DNA of 64,000 nucleotides from Megaustenia siamemsis (lineage: Eukaryota; Mollusca; Gastropoda; Stylommatophora; Ariophantidae). Under the pieces are notes generated by a model, which saw nothing but the letters and a program-made list of their open reading frames with translations, had not been told where the DNA came from and did no database searches. The translations under genes and the position numbers were made by a program. Positions 1-11,590 of the stretch are shown here, one piece after another (positions within the stretch are counted from its first letter, which is position 1; each line of letters starts with the position of its first letter). The DNA lies in NCBI GenBank assembly GCA_032433765.1, contig JAVIAB010000160.1, forward strand, positions 36,084,780-36,148,779, read 5' to 3'.

Positions 1-119
1 AAAATATCTTTAAAAAAAACTGCTAGAACAAAAATTCATATAGGAGAAGGTGTATCTTGGTCTACGCCCTATGGGCCGGTTACGGCTCGAAAGGCATTCA
101 TGTCATGTCAAATACACTG

Positions 120-333
120 TCACGCCACGTAACGTACTCGGAATATGGTGTTAGTGACCATCATTTGTATAGACCTTCGGCACATGATTTTCGGAGTAAT
201 CTGGTCGGCATTACGCCCGTGAAGCTTTACTTTCACAGAAAAAAATCCGGTACCAATTTAAGGATGGGTGAACCTGCAAGCTGGGGTTCTTGTCCTTTGT
301 AGTCCAGTCCACTAACTACTGAGCTATCGCAGC
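120..333 (-). mobile_element. SINE-A copy 1 (tRNA-derived SINE)
   Basis: A short interspersed element read on the minus strand. The tRNA-like head is at the right end (gagctatcgc is the complement of an A-box-like GCGATAGCTC) and the body runs left to the conserved end near 'cgtcacgcca'. This copy is diverged: the B-box region is deleted, since the stretch normally holding ggttgggatcgaacc is missing. It matches at least eight other copies in the window (1471, 13275, 24710, 25188/29282, 30842, 47551, 51164, 60512). The short plus-strand ORF across it is a by-product. Confidence 0.85.
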
Positions 334-553
334 GTATTTAGCCTGTGATATAATTTTTAATGTATGTGTAGACTGTTCACATATTTGCGCATTTAGACAT
401 TCTGTTAACAGACAAGGAGAGAAAATGACTAAGAGTAAGGGAAAGAAAAAAAAATATAAAGAAGAAAATTTCACAGAAAATGAACAAACGTCAATTTAAA
501 AAAAAAAGATTAAAATAAAGAAAATGGAAAATTAAACATCAAAGTTTTTAAGC

Positions 554-599
<46 letters not shown>

Positions 600-1000
600 G
601 TTCGGATATCAAGCCCTTAATTCTTGCAGGATCTTATACAATAGGATTGTAATCCGTTATATTACACATGAAGTTGATCTCAACTCTCCAGTGTATACAT
701 GAAATCGCATTTCTTTGGACAATTACTTCATTTGTAAGAGAGACAAATCGAGTTGAAATATACTCATTAGCATTAACAAGCGAGACGGTGGTTGTAGTTT
801 TAAGACAAAGCGCTTACTGCACAACCAAAAGACACTTGGTTCGAAGCGCATTTGAGATCTGATCTCAATGCCAGTGAGTCCGACGACAAATTAAGATCAC
901 GCGACCTTTGAAAATAAAAAAAAAAAGGCAAAATGTATGCTTTTCCCCAGTCTAACGTTTTACAAATAATAATAATAATAATAAAAGTACGCACTCAGAA
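334..1000. repeat. AT-rich spacer with (CA)n and (AAT)n microsatellites
   Basis: A pure (AC)n run occupies 554-597 and a short (AAT)n run lies near 966-983. Between them I see only AT-rich sequence with short ORFs lacking any recognisable motif. Confidence 0.8.
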
Positions 1001-1470
1001 AACCTGATGCCAGCATAGCAAGATAGGCACTGCCACAGAATCCACAGGGAATCAGGAAGACAGAACGACCCAGGAATCTATACGTGTATAAATATAGACG
1101 CTAGAGAGCAACAGAGAAACGAAAATAAATTGTATATATAGCAGATTTACTAAAAAGAAGACAGTACAAAATTATAAATTTTCGGACACAAAGCCTTCAT
1201 CATTATGACTAGACTACAACCACGTGCAAGATGGTCACATAGATACATTTCTATTTGGCTTCAGTTGAAACCTTGGGAAGACTTTGTCACGAGGTCTAAA
1301 ACGGAAATAGTTTGGGAACAAGAACAACCATACAATTGTATATTTAGCTTTCCACATTTCATCCAAATTTACAACGGGCTCGCAGGTTACTATACACTTT
1401 TACCTATCTGTGGTGAACAACAGAGAAGGGAATATCCTGACTGTTCCCGTTTATAGAACATAAGGAAAAC
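1000..1470. other. Unassigned intergenic sequence
   Basis: No family recognised. An 83-codon plus-strand ORF (1205-1456) has no motif I know and no clear coding bias, so I do not call it a gene. Confidence 0.5.
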
Positions 1471-1706
1471 CCGTCACGCCAAGTGGCGTATAGGCAATAT
1501 TGTGTTAGCGACCACAAATTTTACAGACGTTCAGCACATGATGTTTGGGGTAATGTGGTCGGTATTACGCCCGAGCCGCTTTACTTTCCCAAAAAAATCC
1601 TATACACATTTAAGGCTGGATGAACCCGGAGCCGTCGGTTGAGATCTAACCCTACCTCTTGTCCTTTGTAGTCCAGTTCACTAACCACTGAGCTATCGCG
1701 GCTTCC
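1471..1706 (-). mobile_element. SINE-A copy 2, near full length
   Basis: Complete body from 'ccgtcacgcc' on the left to the tRNA head on the right, where 'ctaaccactgagctatcgcg' is the complement of the head's A-box region. The B-box region is changed ('gagatctaaccctac' where other copies have gatcgaaccctac). Orientation is minus. Confidence 0.9.
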
Positions 1707-1729
1707 TGTTTATAGAACGGGCCTGAGAT

Positions 1730-1990
1730 AAATTCATGGAGTAATTTGGTCACAAGCAAAATGATCAACCAAAAACTGTCTAAACGATGCAAGTCTTTCT
1801 AGTTCTAAGTTATTATTATTTTATTTCTTTATTATTTTTTAAATATTATTATTTTTTAATTATTTATAATTTTTTGTTTTAAATACATGTCTGTATGTGT
1901 ATTGTATGTTTGTTTCTGCTGAAGGCCTATTGAGCCGAAACGTTGTTCTGTTTTGTGTCGTCCACTTATCGTTCTTTTTTCTACTTTTTT
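1730..1990 (+). mobile_element. Penelope-type terminal repeat fragment with hammerhead-like core
   Basis: At 1916-1945 the sequence reads CTGCTGA, then a GGC...GCC stem-loop, then GAAAC and GTT. The same segment, including the downstream 'gtgtcgtccactt', recurs at 60007-60060. Hammerhead ribozymes of this general plan are known in the terminal repeats of Penelope-like elements. This copy has C where the core expects A (CTGATGA), so it is probably inactive. Family assignment is inferred from the motif alone; no Penelope reverse transcriptase is present. Confidence 0.5.
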
Positions 1991-2049
1991 TTCTACATTT
2001 TATTTTTTAAATTTCTTTTAACGATGCAATCAAAATAAATGTACATAGT

Positions 2050-2285
2050 GATAATAGGCAATGCTGGAAATGAATATGCGCACGACAAGAGGATTACATT
2101 CGATAAGGCACACACTGCAAAAGCCAAAAGAGAGTGTTGTACAACAAGATCTTTCAAGAAGTTTCCTTGGAAAGAGAAAAAGAGAACAAACGAAAAGATA
2201 CTTGAAGGTTAAAAGTGAAAGTAGAAATAAAACGTATTGTAAAGACATGGAACGATCTGTTGAAACAAAGAGCACGATATAAGAA
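2050..2285 (+). pseudogene. LINE-C C-terminal fragment
   Basis: A decayed reverse-transcriptase tail. The translation contains 'RHTLQKPKESVVQQDLSRS' and 'GKRKREQTK', matching the pattern IGHTLRKP-x-ITxQAL-x-GKxKE seen in the better LINE-C copy at 15330-15940. Only the end of the polyprotein remains. It is followed directly by a degenerate tandem array. Confidence 0.6.
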
Positions 2286-2329
2286 AATTGTTTCCTGAAC
2301 TCTTTAGAGCGATAAAGAAAGAAGAGGAA

Positions 2330-2805
2330 TAATCACGTGCTTCACAAAAAGATAATGGAAGAATAAGAGAAGTAATTTACTTCACAGAGAAGTAAAAAAG
2401 AGAGATAAATAAAAAAAGAAATGTAATGTGCTTCATAGAGAGATAATGGAAAAAAGAAGAAAAGTAATGTACTTTATAGAGAGATGAAAGAAGAATAAAA
2501 GTAGTGTGCTTCATAGAGAGAGAAAGGAAGAATAAGAGTAATATGCTTCATAGAGAGATAAAGGAAGAAAAATGTTATGCTTCATAGAGAGATAAACGAT
2601 GAAGAAAAGTACTGTGCTTCATAAAGAGATAAAGGAAGAAGAAAAAAAGTAATGTGCTTCATAGAGAGCTAAAGGAGGAAGAAAAGTAATGTGCTTCATT
2701 GAGAGATAAAGGAAGAAGAAAAAAGTAATGTGCTTCATACATAGATACAAGAAAAAGAAAGGCAACGTGCTTCATAGAGAGACAAAGGAGGAAGGAGAAA
2801 CCTGC
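2330..2805. repeat. Degenerate ~38-bp minisatellite
   Basis: Roughly a dozen diverged units built around 'gtgcttcatagagagataaa' followed by a purine-rich A/G stretch of variable length. Unit length varies from about 33 to 45 bp. Its left edge touches the LINE-C fragment. Confidence 0.8.
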
Positions 2806-3136
2806 ACGAATCGTTAATAACAAGCATTACCATATACCCTTTAGCCCTTTAGACAAAAACGGAACAATCGAATGGCAAAAACGTGACGGACATAAATGTA
2901 ATGAAAAATGTAAAGTCCCTTATTCATAAAAATAAAAAGCAAGACGATTTAAAAGGAAAAAAAAGTATAATTCCATACATATATTGAGCTTAATATTGAT
3001 CTTTGCTGAAAGAATCAATGAAAAATTGAAGGTAGATGGAGGGGTGGACTGCATATGTCACTATGATCGGTTCATAAAACTTTCACTGATGAAGTAATCA
3101 TCCTACATAGCAAATTTAAATCTTACTAACCTCTAC

Positions 3137-3513
3137 CAAGTGGATATTAAAATAGAAGGAATAGACCTGGAGACAGTTCAGAACTACAACTACCTTGGAC
3201 ATACTATAACCAGTGATGGAAAATGTACAACTGAAATAAACAAAAGATTAGGAATGGCAAAAAGTAATTTTAGTGTCATGAAGAACATACTAACATCAAA
3301 ACAAATAACACCAGGGCTAAAACTAAGAAAAACAAAGTGTTATGTCTTCTCAACATTCCAATATAGTGCAGAAATATGGACATTGGACAAGAAAACAGAA
3401 CAGAGAATTAAAGCCTTTGAAATGTGGATATATAGAAGAATAGGTAGAATTGGATGGAAGGAAAAGAAAACAAAGGATGCTGTCTTAAAACAACTAAAAA
3501 TGAAAAGAGAACT
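3137..3513 (+). pseudogene. RTE-A LINE, older copy, left half (RT C-terminus)
   Basis: Codes for the part of an RTE-type polyprotein after the catalytic RT motifs: 'NYNYLGHTITSDGKCTTEI' then 'FEMWIYRRIGRIGW'. Reading breaks at 3513, where a minus-strand copy of the same family begins; the plus-strand copy resumes at 5196. Both junctions carry the 12-bp duplication gaaaagagaact (3502-3513 and 5196-5207), so this is one element interrupted by another. The copy is 5'-truncated; only the last third of the polyprotein remains. Confidence 0.9.
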
Positions 3514-5195
3514 CATCATCATCATCATTGAGTGCCGTCTCCGCAACGAAGGTTGGCTACCATGGAGCGCCATTTTGCTCTATCTCTTGCTTTGATGGTG
3601 CAGGTTGCCATCGGTTGATTTGTCCATCTTTTGATGTTACTCGTCCATGTTAATCTTGGTCTGCCTCTGCCTCTTTTACCTTGTATTTTCCCCTCCAGGA
3701 TCACTTTCAGTAGGCTGTTGTGTCTTTTAACATGGCCTAAGAATCGCATTTGTCTTGTTCTAATTGTGTTCAGAAGTTCTCTTTTCATTTTAGTTGTTTT
3801 AAGACTTTGTCATTTGTTTTCTTTTCCTTCCATCCAATTCTACCTATTCTGTTCTGTTTTCTTGCCTAATGTCCATGTTTCAGCACCATATAGGAATATT
3901 GAGAAGATGTAACATTTTGCTATTCTTAGTTTTAGCTCTGGTGTTATTTGTTTTGATGTTAGTATGTCCTTCATGACATTAACATTACTTTTTGCCATTC
4001 CTATTCTTTTGTTTATTTCAGATGTACATTTTCCATCACTGGTTATAGTATGTCCAAGGTAGTTGTAGTTCTGAACTGTCTCCAGGTCTATTCCTTCAAC
4101 TTTGATATCCACTTGTGGGTTTTGAGTATTTTCTTTGTTTATGATCATAGTTTTAGTCTTTTTGATATTCATATCTAGTCCATATTTTTTGCTTGTCGTG
4201 TTTATTACATTAAGTAATTGTTGTAGGTCTTTAGGATTTTCTGCTAGTAGTACAGTATCGTCAGCATATCTTAGGTTATTGATTATCTTTCCATTAATTT
4301 GTAGGCCTGGCATCTCTATGATGTTTTTAAAGATTTGCTCAGTGTATAGATTGAACAAGCTTGGTGATAGGATGCATCCTTGTCTTACTCCTCTTTTATA
4401 TCAATGGGTGTAGAGAACTCTTTGTTATATTTTATTATTGCTGTTTGCTCCCAGTATAGATTGCATATTAGTCGTATATCCATGTCATCTAGATGTATCT
4501 CTTTTAGGCATTCTATAAGTTGTTTGTGGTGTACTCTATCAAAAGCTTTGGTGTAGTCTATGAAGCAGGCATATATTGGTTTGTTTACTTCTGTGTATTT
4601 TTCGATTAATGTTCTCATGCAGAATATGGCTTCTTTTGTCCCGCTATTTTTCCTAAATCCAAATTGCTGCTCATCTAATTCAGTATTGATTTTATTATGA
4701 ATCCTTCCTTGTATAACTTTTAGCAAGATTTTTGTAACATGGCTCATTAGGCTTATTGTTCTAAAGTCACTGCATTCAACTGCACCATTCTTTTAGGCAA
4801 TGCAATGAAAGTTGATGTTTTTAGTTCATTTGGTATGTATCCTGTGTGGTATATGTCGTTGCATATGTCTGTAATCACTTCAATGCCAAAATCTTCAAGT
4901 GCCTGTATCATCTCTATCTGTATGCTTTCAGGTCCTGCTGCTTTTCCCCTTTTCATTGTTTTTATAGCTTTTTCCACCTCAGATTTTAAGATTTTATAGC
5001 CTGATGTACATTTTATAACTGGTTTCTTGTCCCTTTGATCATGAAATAGTTCTGTTATATATTCCTGCCATCTATCTATGATATCTTTATTGTCTGTTAG
5101 CATTTTTCCTTTTTTGTCTGCAATGCATCCACCTTCTGTGGCTTTTTTATTTTATTAGTCATTCTCTTTATTTCTGTGTGCATTCCTCTTAGGTC
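3514..5195 (-). mobile_element. RTE-A LINE, nested inverted insertion (RT domain)
   Basis: A 5'-truncated non-LTR retrotransposon copy read on the minus strand. The 3' end is the (ATGATG)n tail at 3514-3526 and the 5' break is at 5195. In order: RT N-terminal region (5103-4753), motif A FIDYTKAFDRV with the finger region (4747-4385), GVRQGC-type motif B just after a frameshift near 4395, LRYADDTVLLA motif C (about 4280), then the thumb and C-terminal region with GKRGRGRPRLTW (3788-3525). At least three frameshifts make it non-functional. The 12-bp target-site duplication marks it as a simple target-primed insertion. RTE-type elements normally encode an endonuclease upstream; here it is lost by truncation. 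Confidence 0.93.
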
Positions 5196-5463
5196 GAAAA
5201 GAGAACTACTAAACGCAATTAGAAGAAGACATATTGGATATTTGGGCCATGTTAAAAGACACAACAGTCTACTAAAAGTAATCCTGGAGGGAAAAAAACA
5301 AGGTAAAAGAGGCAGACCAAAGATTAACATGGACGAGTAACATCAAAAGATGGATAAATCAGTCTATGACAACCTGCACCATCAAAGCAAGAGACAGAGT
5401 AGAATGGCGCTCCATGGTGGTCAGCCTTCGATGCAGAGTTGGCACTCGATGATGATGATGAAC
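5196..5463 (+). pseudogene. RTE-A LINE, older copy, right half (C-terminus and 3' tail)
   Basis: Continuation of the 3137-3513 element after the nested insertion: 'KRELLNAIRRRHIGYLGHVK' pattern, then the HNSLLKVILEGK block, ending in a (GATGAT)n tail at 5448-5462. RTE elements typically end in such a short tandem repeat rather than poly(A). The GRGRPR block is shortened and frameshifted here. Confidence 0.9.
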
Positions 5464-5599
5464 CTTTATCGTAAAATTCATTTCCCAAAGACTACCTTTA
5501 CCATTTCGGGACTGCTGGTGGTTGGGGGGATATTTAGGACCGAGAATACTGCTGCACTTCCTGAGTTGTCGGCACAAATTGTTTTGGTCTGAGATGTTA

Positions 5600-5872
5600 T
5601 TTCACCCGCGATAGAAAATTAAGGTCTCGGGTTCGATTCTCAAAAGTGGCAGAATGTTTTTTTTTTCCGAACTAACAAGGCTTCGGGGTTCACCCAGTCT
5701 CTAAAATTGAATACCAGGTTGTTTTTTTTTTCTTGGGATGTAAAGGTGGCCAGGCATGATACCGATCACTTCACCCAAAATGTGCCGTGTAAAAGAGAAA
5801 TATGATCACTAACATCGTATTCATCATACGTCTATCAAGACGTGGAGGGAAACTTTACTTTTCTTTTATTTA
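5600..5872 (+). mobile_element. SINE-C copy 1
   Basis: tRNA-related head with B-box-like GGGTTCGATTCTC at about 5628-5642, then a body that shares blocks with SINE-A: 'ggggttcacccag', 'atgataccgatcac', a 'gatcactaac' block and an end resembling '...tttacttt'. A related copy is at 31690-31935. The head differs from SINE-A while the body is related. Confidence 0.7.
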
Positions 5873-5877
5873 CCATA

Positions 5878-5970
5878 TAGAAAAGTTTTGATCCTACCAA
5901 GATTCGAACCTGCGTTCTCCTGATTTATAGCACGGCAAGTTATCGATTCGTCCACCCCTTCTCCTATTCA
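5878..5970 (-). mobile_element. tRNA-like SINE head
   Basis: The complement reads as a tRNA-like promoter: B-box GGTTCGAATCTTGG preceded by 'ctgatttatagcacggcaag' on the plus strand. Similar to the head at 25065-25140. No intact acceptor stem, so probably a SINE remnant, not a tRNA gene. Confidence 0.5.
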
Positions 5971-6164
5971 TCCATGGTTATTTAAATTACTGGTATCCAT
6001 GACATTGATATGAGATTATAGTTCATGATTTATAGCTGGTCATTAATTAAAATAAATATATAGTTTTTATTAAAAACGGGACAAAAGCGACATTTATATT
6101 AAAACTACGAGACTAAAGGAAAATATGATGGAAATTATATTGTCCCGTTCTAAACGGTGCTAAG

Positions 6165-6680
6165 ATGAGCTTATCAGTAAGGAATAACATAACGTATCAG
6201 TACGTACGATAAACCTCAAAGAGAGAAATAACACAAGATATTGTAACGTAAAGTAAGCCTACCATAATGAATAACACAACATATCTATACGAAAAGGTAA
6301 GCCTACTATAAGGAATAACATAACATATTGTAATGTAAGGTAAGCCTACTATAAGGAATAACATAACATATTGCAATGTAAGGTAAGATTACTATAATGA
6401 ATAACATAACATATTGCAATGTAAGGTAAGCCTACTATAAGGAATAACATAACATATTGCAATGTAAGGTAAGCCTACCATAAGGAATAACATAACATAT
6501 TGCAATGTAAGGTAAGCCTACCATAAGGAATAACATAACATATTGCAATGTAAGGTAAGCCTACTATAAGGAATAACAAACATATTGCAATGTAAAGTAA
6601 GCCTACTATAAGGAATAACATAACATATTGCAATTTAAGTAAGCCTACCATAAGGAGTTAACGCAACATATTGTAACGTA
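6165..6680. repeat. 43-bp minisatellite, left part
   Basis: About eleven head-to-tail units around 'aaggaataacataacatatt' followed by 'gcaatgtaaggtaagcctac'. The period is 43 bp with low divergence in the centre and more at the edges. The array resumes at 7831-7875 after an RTE-B insertion. Confidence 0.93.
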
Positions 6681-7830
6681 GCAATATATATCATAAGATA
6701 TTTAGTAGAAAGAGCCACATCGGTGAAAACAGATCTATACCTATGTTTCATAGATTATACCAAAGCATTTGACAAAGTAAAGCACCAAGAAACAATCAAC
6801 ATTTTAGAAAGCATAAACGTAGACAGCAAAGATCTAAAGAATAATAAGGAACATGGACTGGCAACAAACAGCGGCCATAAGACTGGAAACCAATTGGGAA
6901 TGTTTCAACAAATAAAACAGGGTGTTAGACAAGGTTGTGTGCTGTCACAAGATTTGTTTAATATTTATAGTGAGATTATTTTAAGATTCATAAGGAGCAT
7001 GCTTGGAATAACAATTGCAGGTCATAATATAAATAATCTAAGGTATGCTGATGATACAGTCTTAATCGCTAAGAGTGAAAATGAGTTACAAGAAATGATG
7101 GACATTATAGTGAAAGAAAGCAAAAATAAAGTACTCAGCCTTAATAGCAAAAAGACAGACGTAATGATAACAACAAAGAAAAAGACATCACCTCAGTGAA
7201 AAATAAAGACAAGTGGAAAAATATTAAAACAGGTAAATGAATTTAAATATTTGGGAACTTTGTTAACCTCAGACAGAAGATGTACAAAAGAGGTGAGATG
7301 CAGACTGGCTCAGACAAAAGCAGCTTTCCAAAAATGAGGAAGATACTATGCAATCCATTTTTTACAGTAGAGAAAAAAGAAAAAGGGTTCTTAAATGTTA
7401 TGTAGAGCCAGTCTTAACATATGGATGTGAATCATGGACAAAAGGACAACAAACAAGAAAATCACTGGAGTCTGTAGAAATGTGGTTTTACAGAAGAATG
7501 TTGAGAATACCATGGACAGCTAAGAAGAGTAATGAAAATGTTCTGAAAGAGGTCAAAGTAAAAAGAGAGCTAGTTTCCAATATTAGGAAGAAACAATCAT
7601 CATTTTTGGCCATGCAATGAGAAGAGAACAACTGAAATATATTGTAACAACTGGAAAATGTTAGGGACGAAGAAATAGAGGGAAGCAAAGAGAAAAAAAT
7701 ACCAGATAGCTTAAGAGAATGGCTTGGTAGAAGGACAACAACAGAATTTATAAATAACTCTCGAGATCGAAAGCTGTGGAGAGACATGATCACCTACGCC
7801 AGCAGGTCCAGTACTTGATGATGATGATGA
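6681..7830 (+). mobile_element. RTE-B LINE insertion in the 43-bp array
   Basis: 5'-truncated non-LTR element flanked by the duplication attgtaacgta (6670-6680; right copy ttgtaacgta 7831-7840). Translation in order: 'LVERATSVKTDLYLCFIDYT' with RT motif A (FIDYTKAFDKV), an internally altered segment, motif B GVRQGCVLSQDLF, motif C LRYADDTVLIA, a frameshift near 7200, the YLGTLLTSD block, 'LTYGCESWTKGQQTRKSLE', 'MWFYRRMLRIPWTAKKSNE', and the C-terminus. Ends in (GATGAT)n at 7816-7829. This is a second RTE subfamily, distinct from RTE-A in its C-terminus. Multiple frameshifts: inactive. Confidence 0.93.
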
Positions 7831-7875
7831 TTGTAACGTAAGGTAAGCCTACCATAAGGAATAACACAACATACA
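7831..7875. repeat. 43-bp minisatellite, right remnant
   Basis: About one unit ('gtaaggtaagcctaccataa', 'ggaataacacaacata') identical in phase to the 6165-6680 array, showing the LINE landed inside the array. Confidence 0.9.
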
Positions 7876-7899
7876 AGTGTACAGCCAGCGTAACCAAGC

Positions 7900-10060
7900 A
7901 AAATCAAATAAACAAAAATAAATTGGAATTGCTTTAAGTAGCCGTTATAATCAATATAAATTTAATCAATTTAGCCACAGCTAAAAAACAAAAGTGGGTT
8001 TTCATGAATTCCTAGCTTTTATATGTTTCTGGAGCATTCAAGCTATTATTATGTGGAATGAACAAGACTATTAAAGTTTAATCTGATTAAAAATATACAA
8101 TTTTGTATGCCGTAGAGTCATGAAGAAACTAAAAGTAAATTACAAATAAAGCAATAGTAATAATAATAACAAGTGCAACAAATTTTGTGATGTGAAATAT
8201 TTCAAATTAAGTCACATCAATTTTTTTTTCAATTGGAATAAAGTATTCACGGCGAAATAGATGAAATATATCGTCAGCATAAAGGTAATAGGAGAAATCA
8301 ATAAGATTAGAGAACAAATTATTGTGCATAAACCATCTTCAGTGCGTTCGCTTGTGTGTGTGGCTAGTGTGCTTATACTAGAGAAAACACTGAGAGGCGA
8401 TCTGAGCACTGTTGAGTTGTCCGTTGTAGAATGAAACTGATCGTTCAACTAAACTAAACATTATAATAAAGAATCGATATCACTGTAAATATAGCGGAGA
8501 CTTATGTACTTTCTTCCCTTAGCACACAACGAAGGGTGGACACATTGATGACTCTACGATTGTACATTTCACTTCAGACCATCAGAAATTGAAAAAGTGA
8601 CACTTACATTATCACCAAACGTGTATCCGCTTTAGACATCAATAATAAAAATACACGTAGCTAGAATATTACAAACACTAGGAAACATAACAACAGCGAA
8701 GGTCAACAGAAGAGAAAAAAACCGCACATAATATCTGGCACCGATACTGAAAGGTAGACGAGGAAAGAAAAAAGATTAGTAAAATACATGGGACACACAA
8801 TCCATAAGATGAAACTAGAATCATAATAAAATATAGTGAGGATGTCAATAAAAATACTTGTCTACGTGAGTATTCGTTTAAGTAAAGGTCGTGTAGAGCA
8901 ATCACAAGGTTTACAGCACAAAATAATTAAATAAAATATGTACTGATATATAATAATAACAAAAACGACAAATTACAGTACTCTACCACATTTGCAGAAA
9001 ATGACCATTAAAATTGCAACATTATAAAGAAGAATAAGGTTTCATCCGACAAAATAGTCGTATAATTAAAACATATTAGATTAAATGAAAGTATGTTATT
9101 TGATTTATTAAGAACACAACTCAGGATAAAATATTGACAATAAACGTAGAACAGAAGGACGATATCAACACGCTACACAAACACAACTAATCGTTAAATT
9201 GTGAGCTAACATCTAGCAAACTTACATGTTTATTAATGTCAACATTAACTCAATCCAACAATAAGAACTGCAGGTCGAAATAAAACAAATGTCACGAAGT
9301 GACACTACACTTCGCGACCACGTGAATTACATTACTCGACAATCAAACATTCGCTCAAACAGCTAGCGAGACTCCACTTTGTAGAAATATCACTAGATCG
9401 ACAATCCATGGAATGAAATGTAACTGAACTAACTTAACGACACGAAGAAAATCGAATGTCGAATTTTAAACTGTTCTGCTGTGAAAGCATTTGGGATTAA
9501 CATTGTTCAGTCGCGAGCCGGTGTAAGAATCTTGAGATCAGAAACAGGACAGGCAGAACTCTGGCTGGCATTGAGGACTAATTTCTGAAAACGTGGATGG
9601 ATTTACTTGGGAGTTGCGCGGAGGAATAACGCCTGGCTATCCTTCCTTTCCTGGACGATCATCGTCTGCTGGCTGTGGAGTTCTTCAGTCCGGAAGGCGG
9701 GAGGCAGCCCTTAAGTCTCGTGTACTCTTTGGGGAATGGTCAGATCTAGAATTGTGAGGGAGTAGGGAGAAAGGGCGAGGGGGGGGGGGGGAGGAATTAG
9801 GGGAGAAAAAATACTCGCTCTGGAAAGCTTGGTGGGCTGTCAGGGATAGATTGTTGTGAGTCTAGTTGGTAGACAGACGGAGAGGGAGGCAGATACGTGG
9901 CTTCGAATAGCTTTCTCTTACAGATAGAGACTGTGATACTGAGGTCTGTTAGTGTGTAACAGATTTACTTGAAAAGGGAAATTAAAAGTTGCACAGCACA
10001 GTAGTTGTAATAATGATGATTATGACAATCATGATTGATGTATTGGTGATGGTGATCATA
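7900..10060. other. Largest stretch without recognisable content
   Basis: About 2.1 kb, mostly AT-rich, without LINE, SINE or array signatures I can identify. ORFs are short and motif-free. 9470-9900 is more GC-balanced, with a G-run at 9780-9792. If the window holds a host regulatory region or untranslated exon, this is the best place to look, but nothing in the sequence supports that directly. Confidence 0.5.
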
Positions 10061-10084
10061 AAACAGTTTTTTTTCATTTGATAT

Positions 10085-11545
10085 CTTTACTTTATTATTT
10101 GTTCCTGCTTCCTCTTCTTATTTTCCTTTTGCATCTTCCCTGCCTTCATCCTTCATCTTCTTCTTTTCTTCTACTTCTTATTTGTCTTTCAACTTCTTCT
10201 TCTTCTACTACTACTTATATATCTTCTCTTTCTCCTTCTTTTCCTCCTTTTTCTTTTCATTTTATTCTTCCTCTTTTTCCACCTCTTTTTTATTCATATT
10301 CTCTTTCTCCCTCTTCATCTTCTTACTCTACTTCCTTTCCTGCTCCTCCTCCTTTTTCATCTTCTTTAACTGCTTCTCTTCCTGTTTCTTTAATTTTCTT
10401 CTCTTTTTCCCACTTTCCTTCTACAATGCCTTTTTCTTCTTATACTTTTCTCCTTCTCCCTCTCCTTCTACCTCTCCTGCTTCTCATTTTTCATCTTCTC
10501 CTTTTTCTTCTCATTCATCTTCTTCTTCCTTAATCTTCTAATTCATTATTATCACAATTCTTCTTCTTCCTTAGTCTTCTAATTCATCATCACCATCCTT
10601 CTTCTTCCTTAATCTTCTAATTCATCATCACCATCCTTCTTCTTCCTTGATCTTCTAATTCATCATCACCAACATTCTTCTCCCTTGATCTTCTAATTTA
10701 TCATCACCATCCTTCTTCTTCCTTGATCTTCTAATTCATCATCACCAACATTCTTCTCCCTTAATCTTCTAATTTATCATCACCATCCTTCTTCTTCCTT
10801 AATCTTCTAATTCATTATTATCACAATTCTTCTTCTCCCTTAATCTTCTAATTTATCATCACCATCCTTCTTCTTCCTTAATCTTCTAATTCATTATTAT
10901 CACAATTCTTCTTCTCCCTTAATCTTCTAATTCATCATCACCATCCTTCTTCTTCCTTAATCTTCTAATTCATCATCACGAACATTCTTCTCCCTTAATC
11001 TTCTAATTCATCATCACCATCCTTCTTCTTCCTTAATCTTCTAATTCATTATTATCACAATTCTTCTTCTCCCTTAATCTTCTAATTCATCATCACCATC
11101 CTTCTTCTTCCTTAATCTTCTAATTCATCATCACCATCATTCTTCTTCCATAATCTGCTAATTCATCATCACCAACCTTCTTCTTCTCCTCCATTTCCTT
11201 CTTCCACTCACTAATCCTCTCCTCCTGATTCTGCTTATTTTTCTTCTCTTCGTCTACTCCTTCGACTTCTTATCATTCTACTTGTCTTTTTCTTCTTTCC
11301 CATCTTCTTCCATTTCTTCTTCTCTTTCTCCATCTTCATCTTCTTATATTATCCTCTTCTCATCCTCTTCCTCCTTTTACTTTCTTCATTAATCTTTTTC
11401 TTTTTCCACGTTATCCTCTTTTTTATCTTCTCCTCCTTCATCTTTCTTCTTCTATATCCTTCATCTTCTCCTCCAACTTCTACTCTTTCTTCCATCATCT
11501 TATTTGTTTTTATCTTCTTTTCCTTCTCGCATTGCATATATTTTT
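10085..11545. repeat. Polypyrimidine tract with ~38-bp minisatellite
   Basis: Plus strand is overwhelmingly C+T (rich in CTT and TCC) for about 1.4 kb. Within it, 10520-11170 is a tandem array built on 'cttcttccttaatcttctaa' plus 'ttcatcatcaccatc', with units alternating in length. The 151- and 119-codon Ser/Leu/Phe-rich ORFs here are by-products of a stop-poor pyrimidine tract. Such tracts can form triplex (H-DNA) structures; that is general knowledge, not shown here. Confidence 0.9.
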
Positions 11546-11590
11546 TCTTCTTCAACCTCTTTAGCTGTACAATAAGAAGGTAGCAATACA

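Noticed and set aside
800..994. 64-codon ORFs on both strands
   Set aside because: Short, overlapping, no motif, low-complexity 3' part.
10078..10541. Ser/Phe/Leu-rich 151- and 119-codon ORFs
   Set aside because: Overlapping frames of one polypyrimidine tract; composition artefact.
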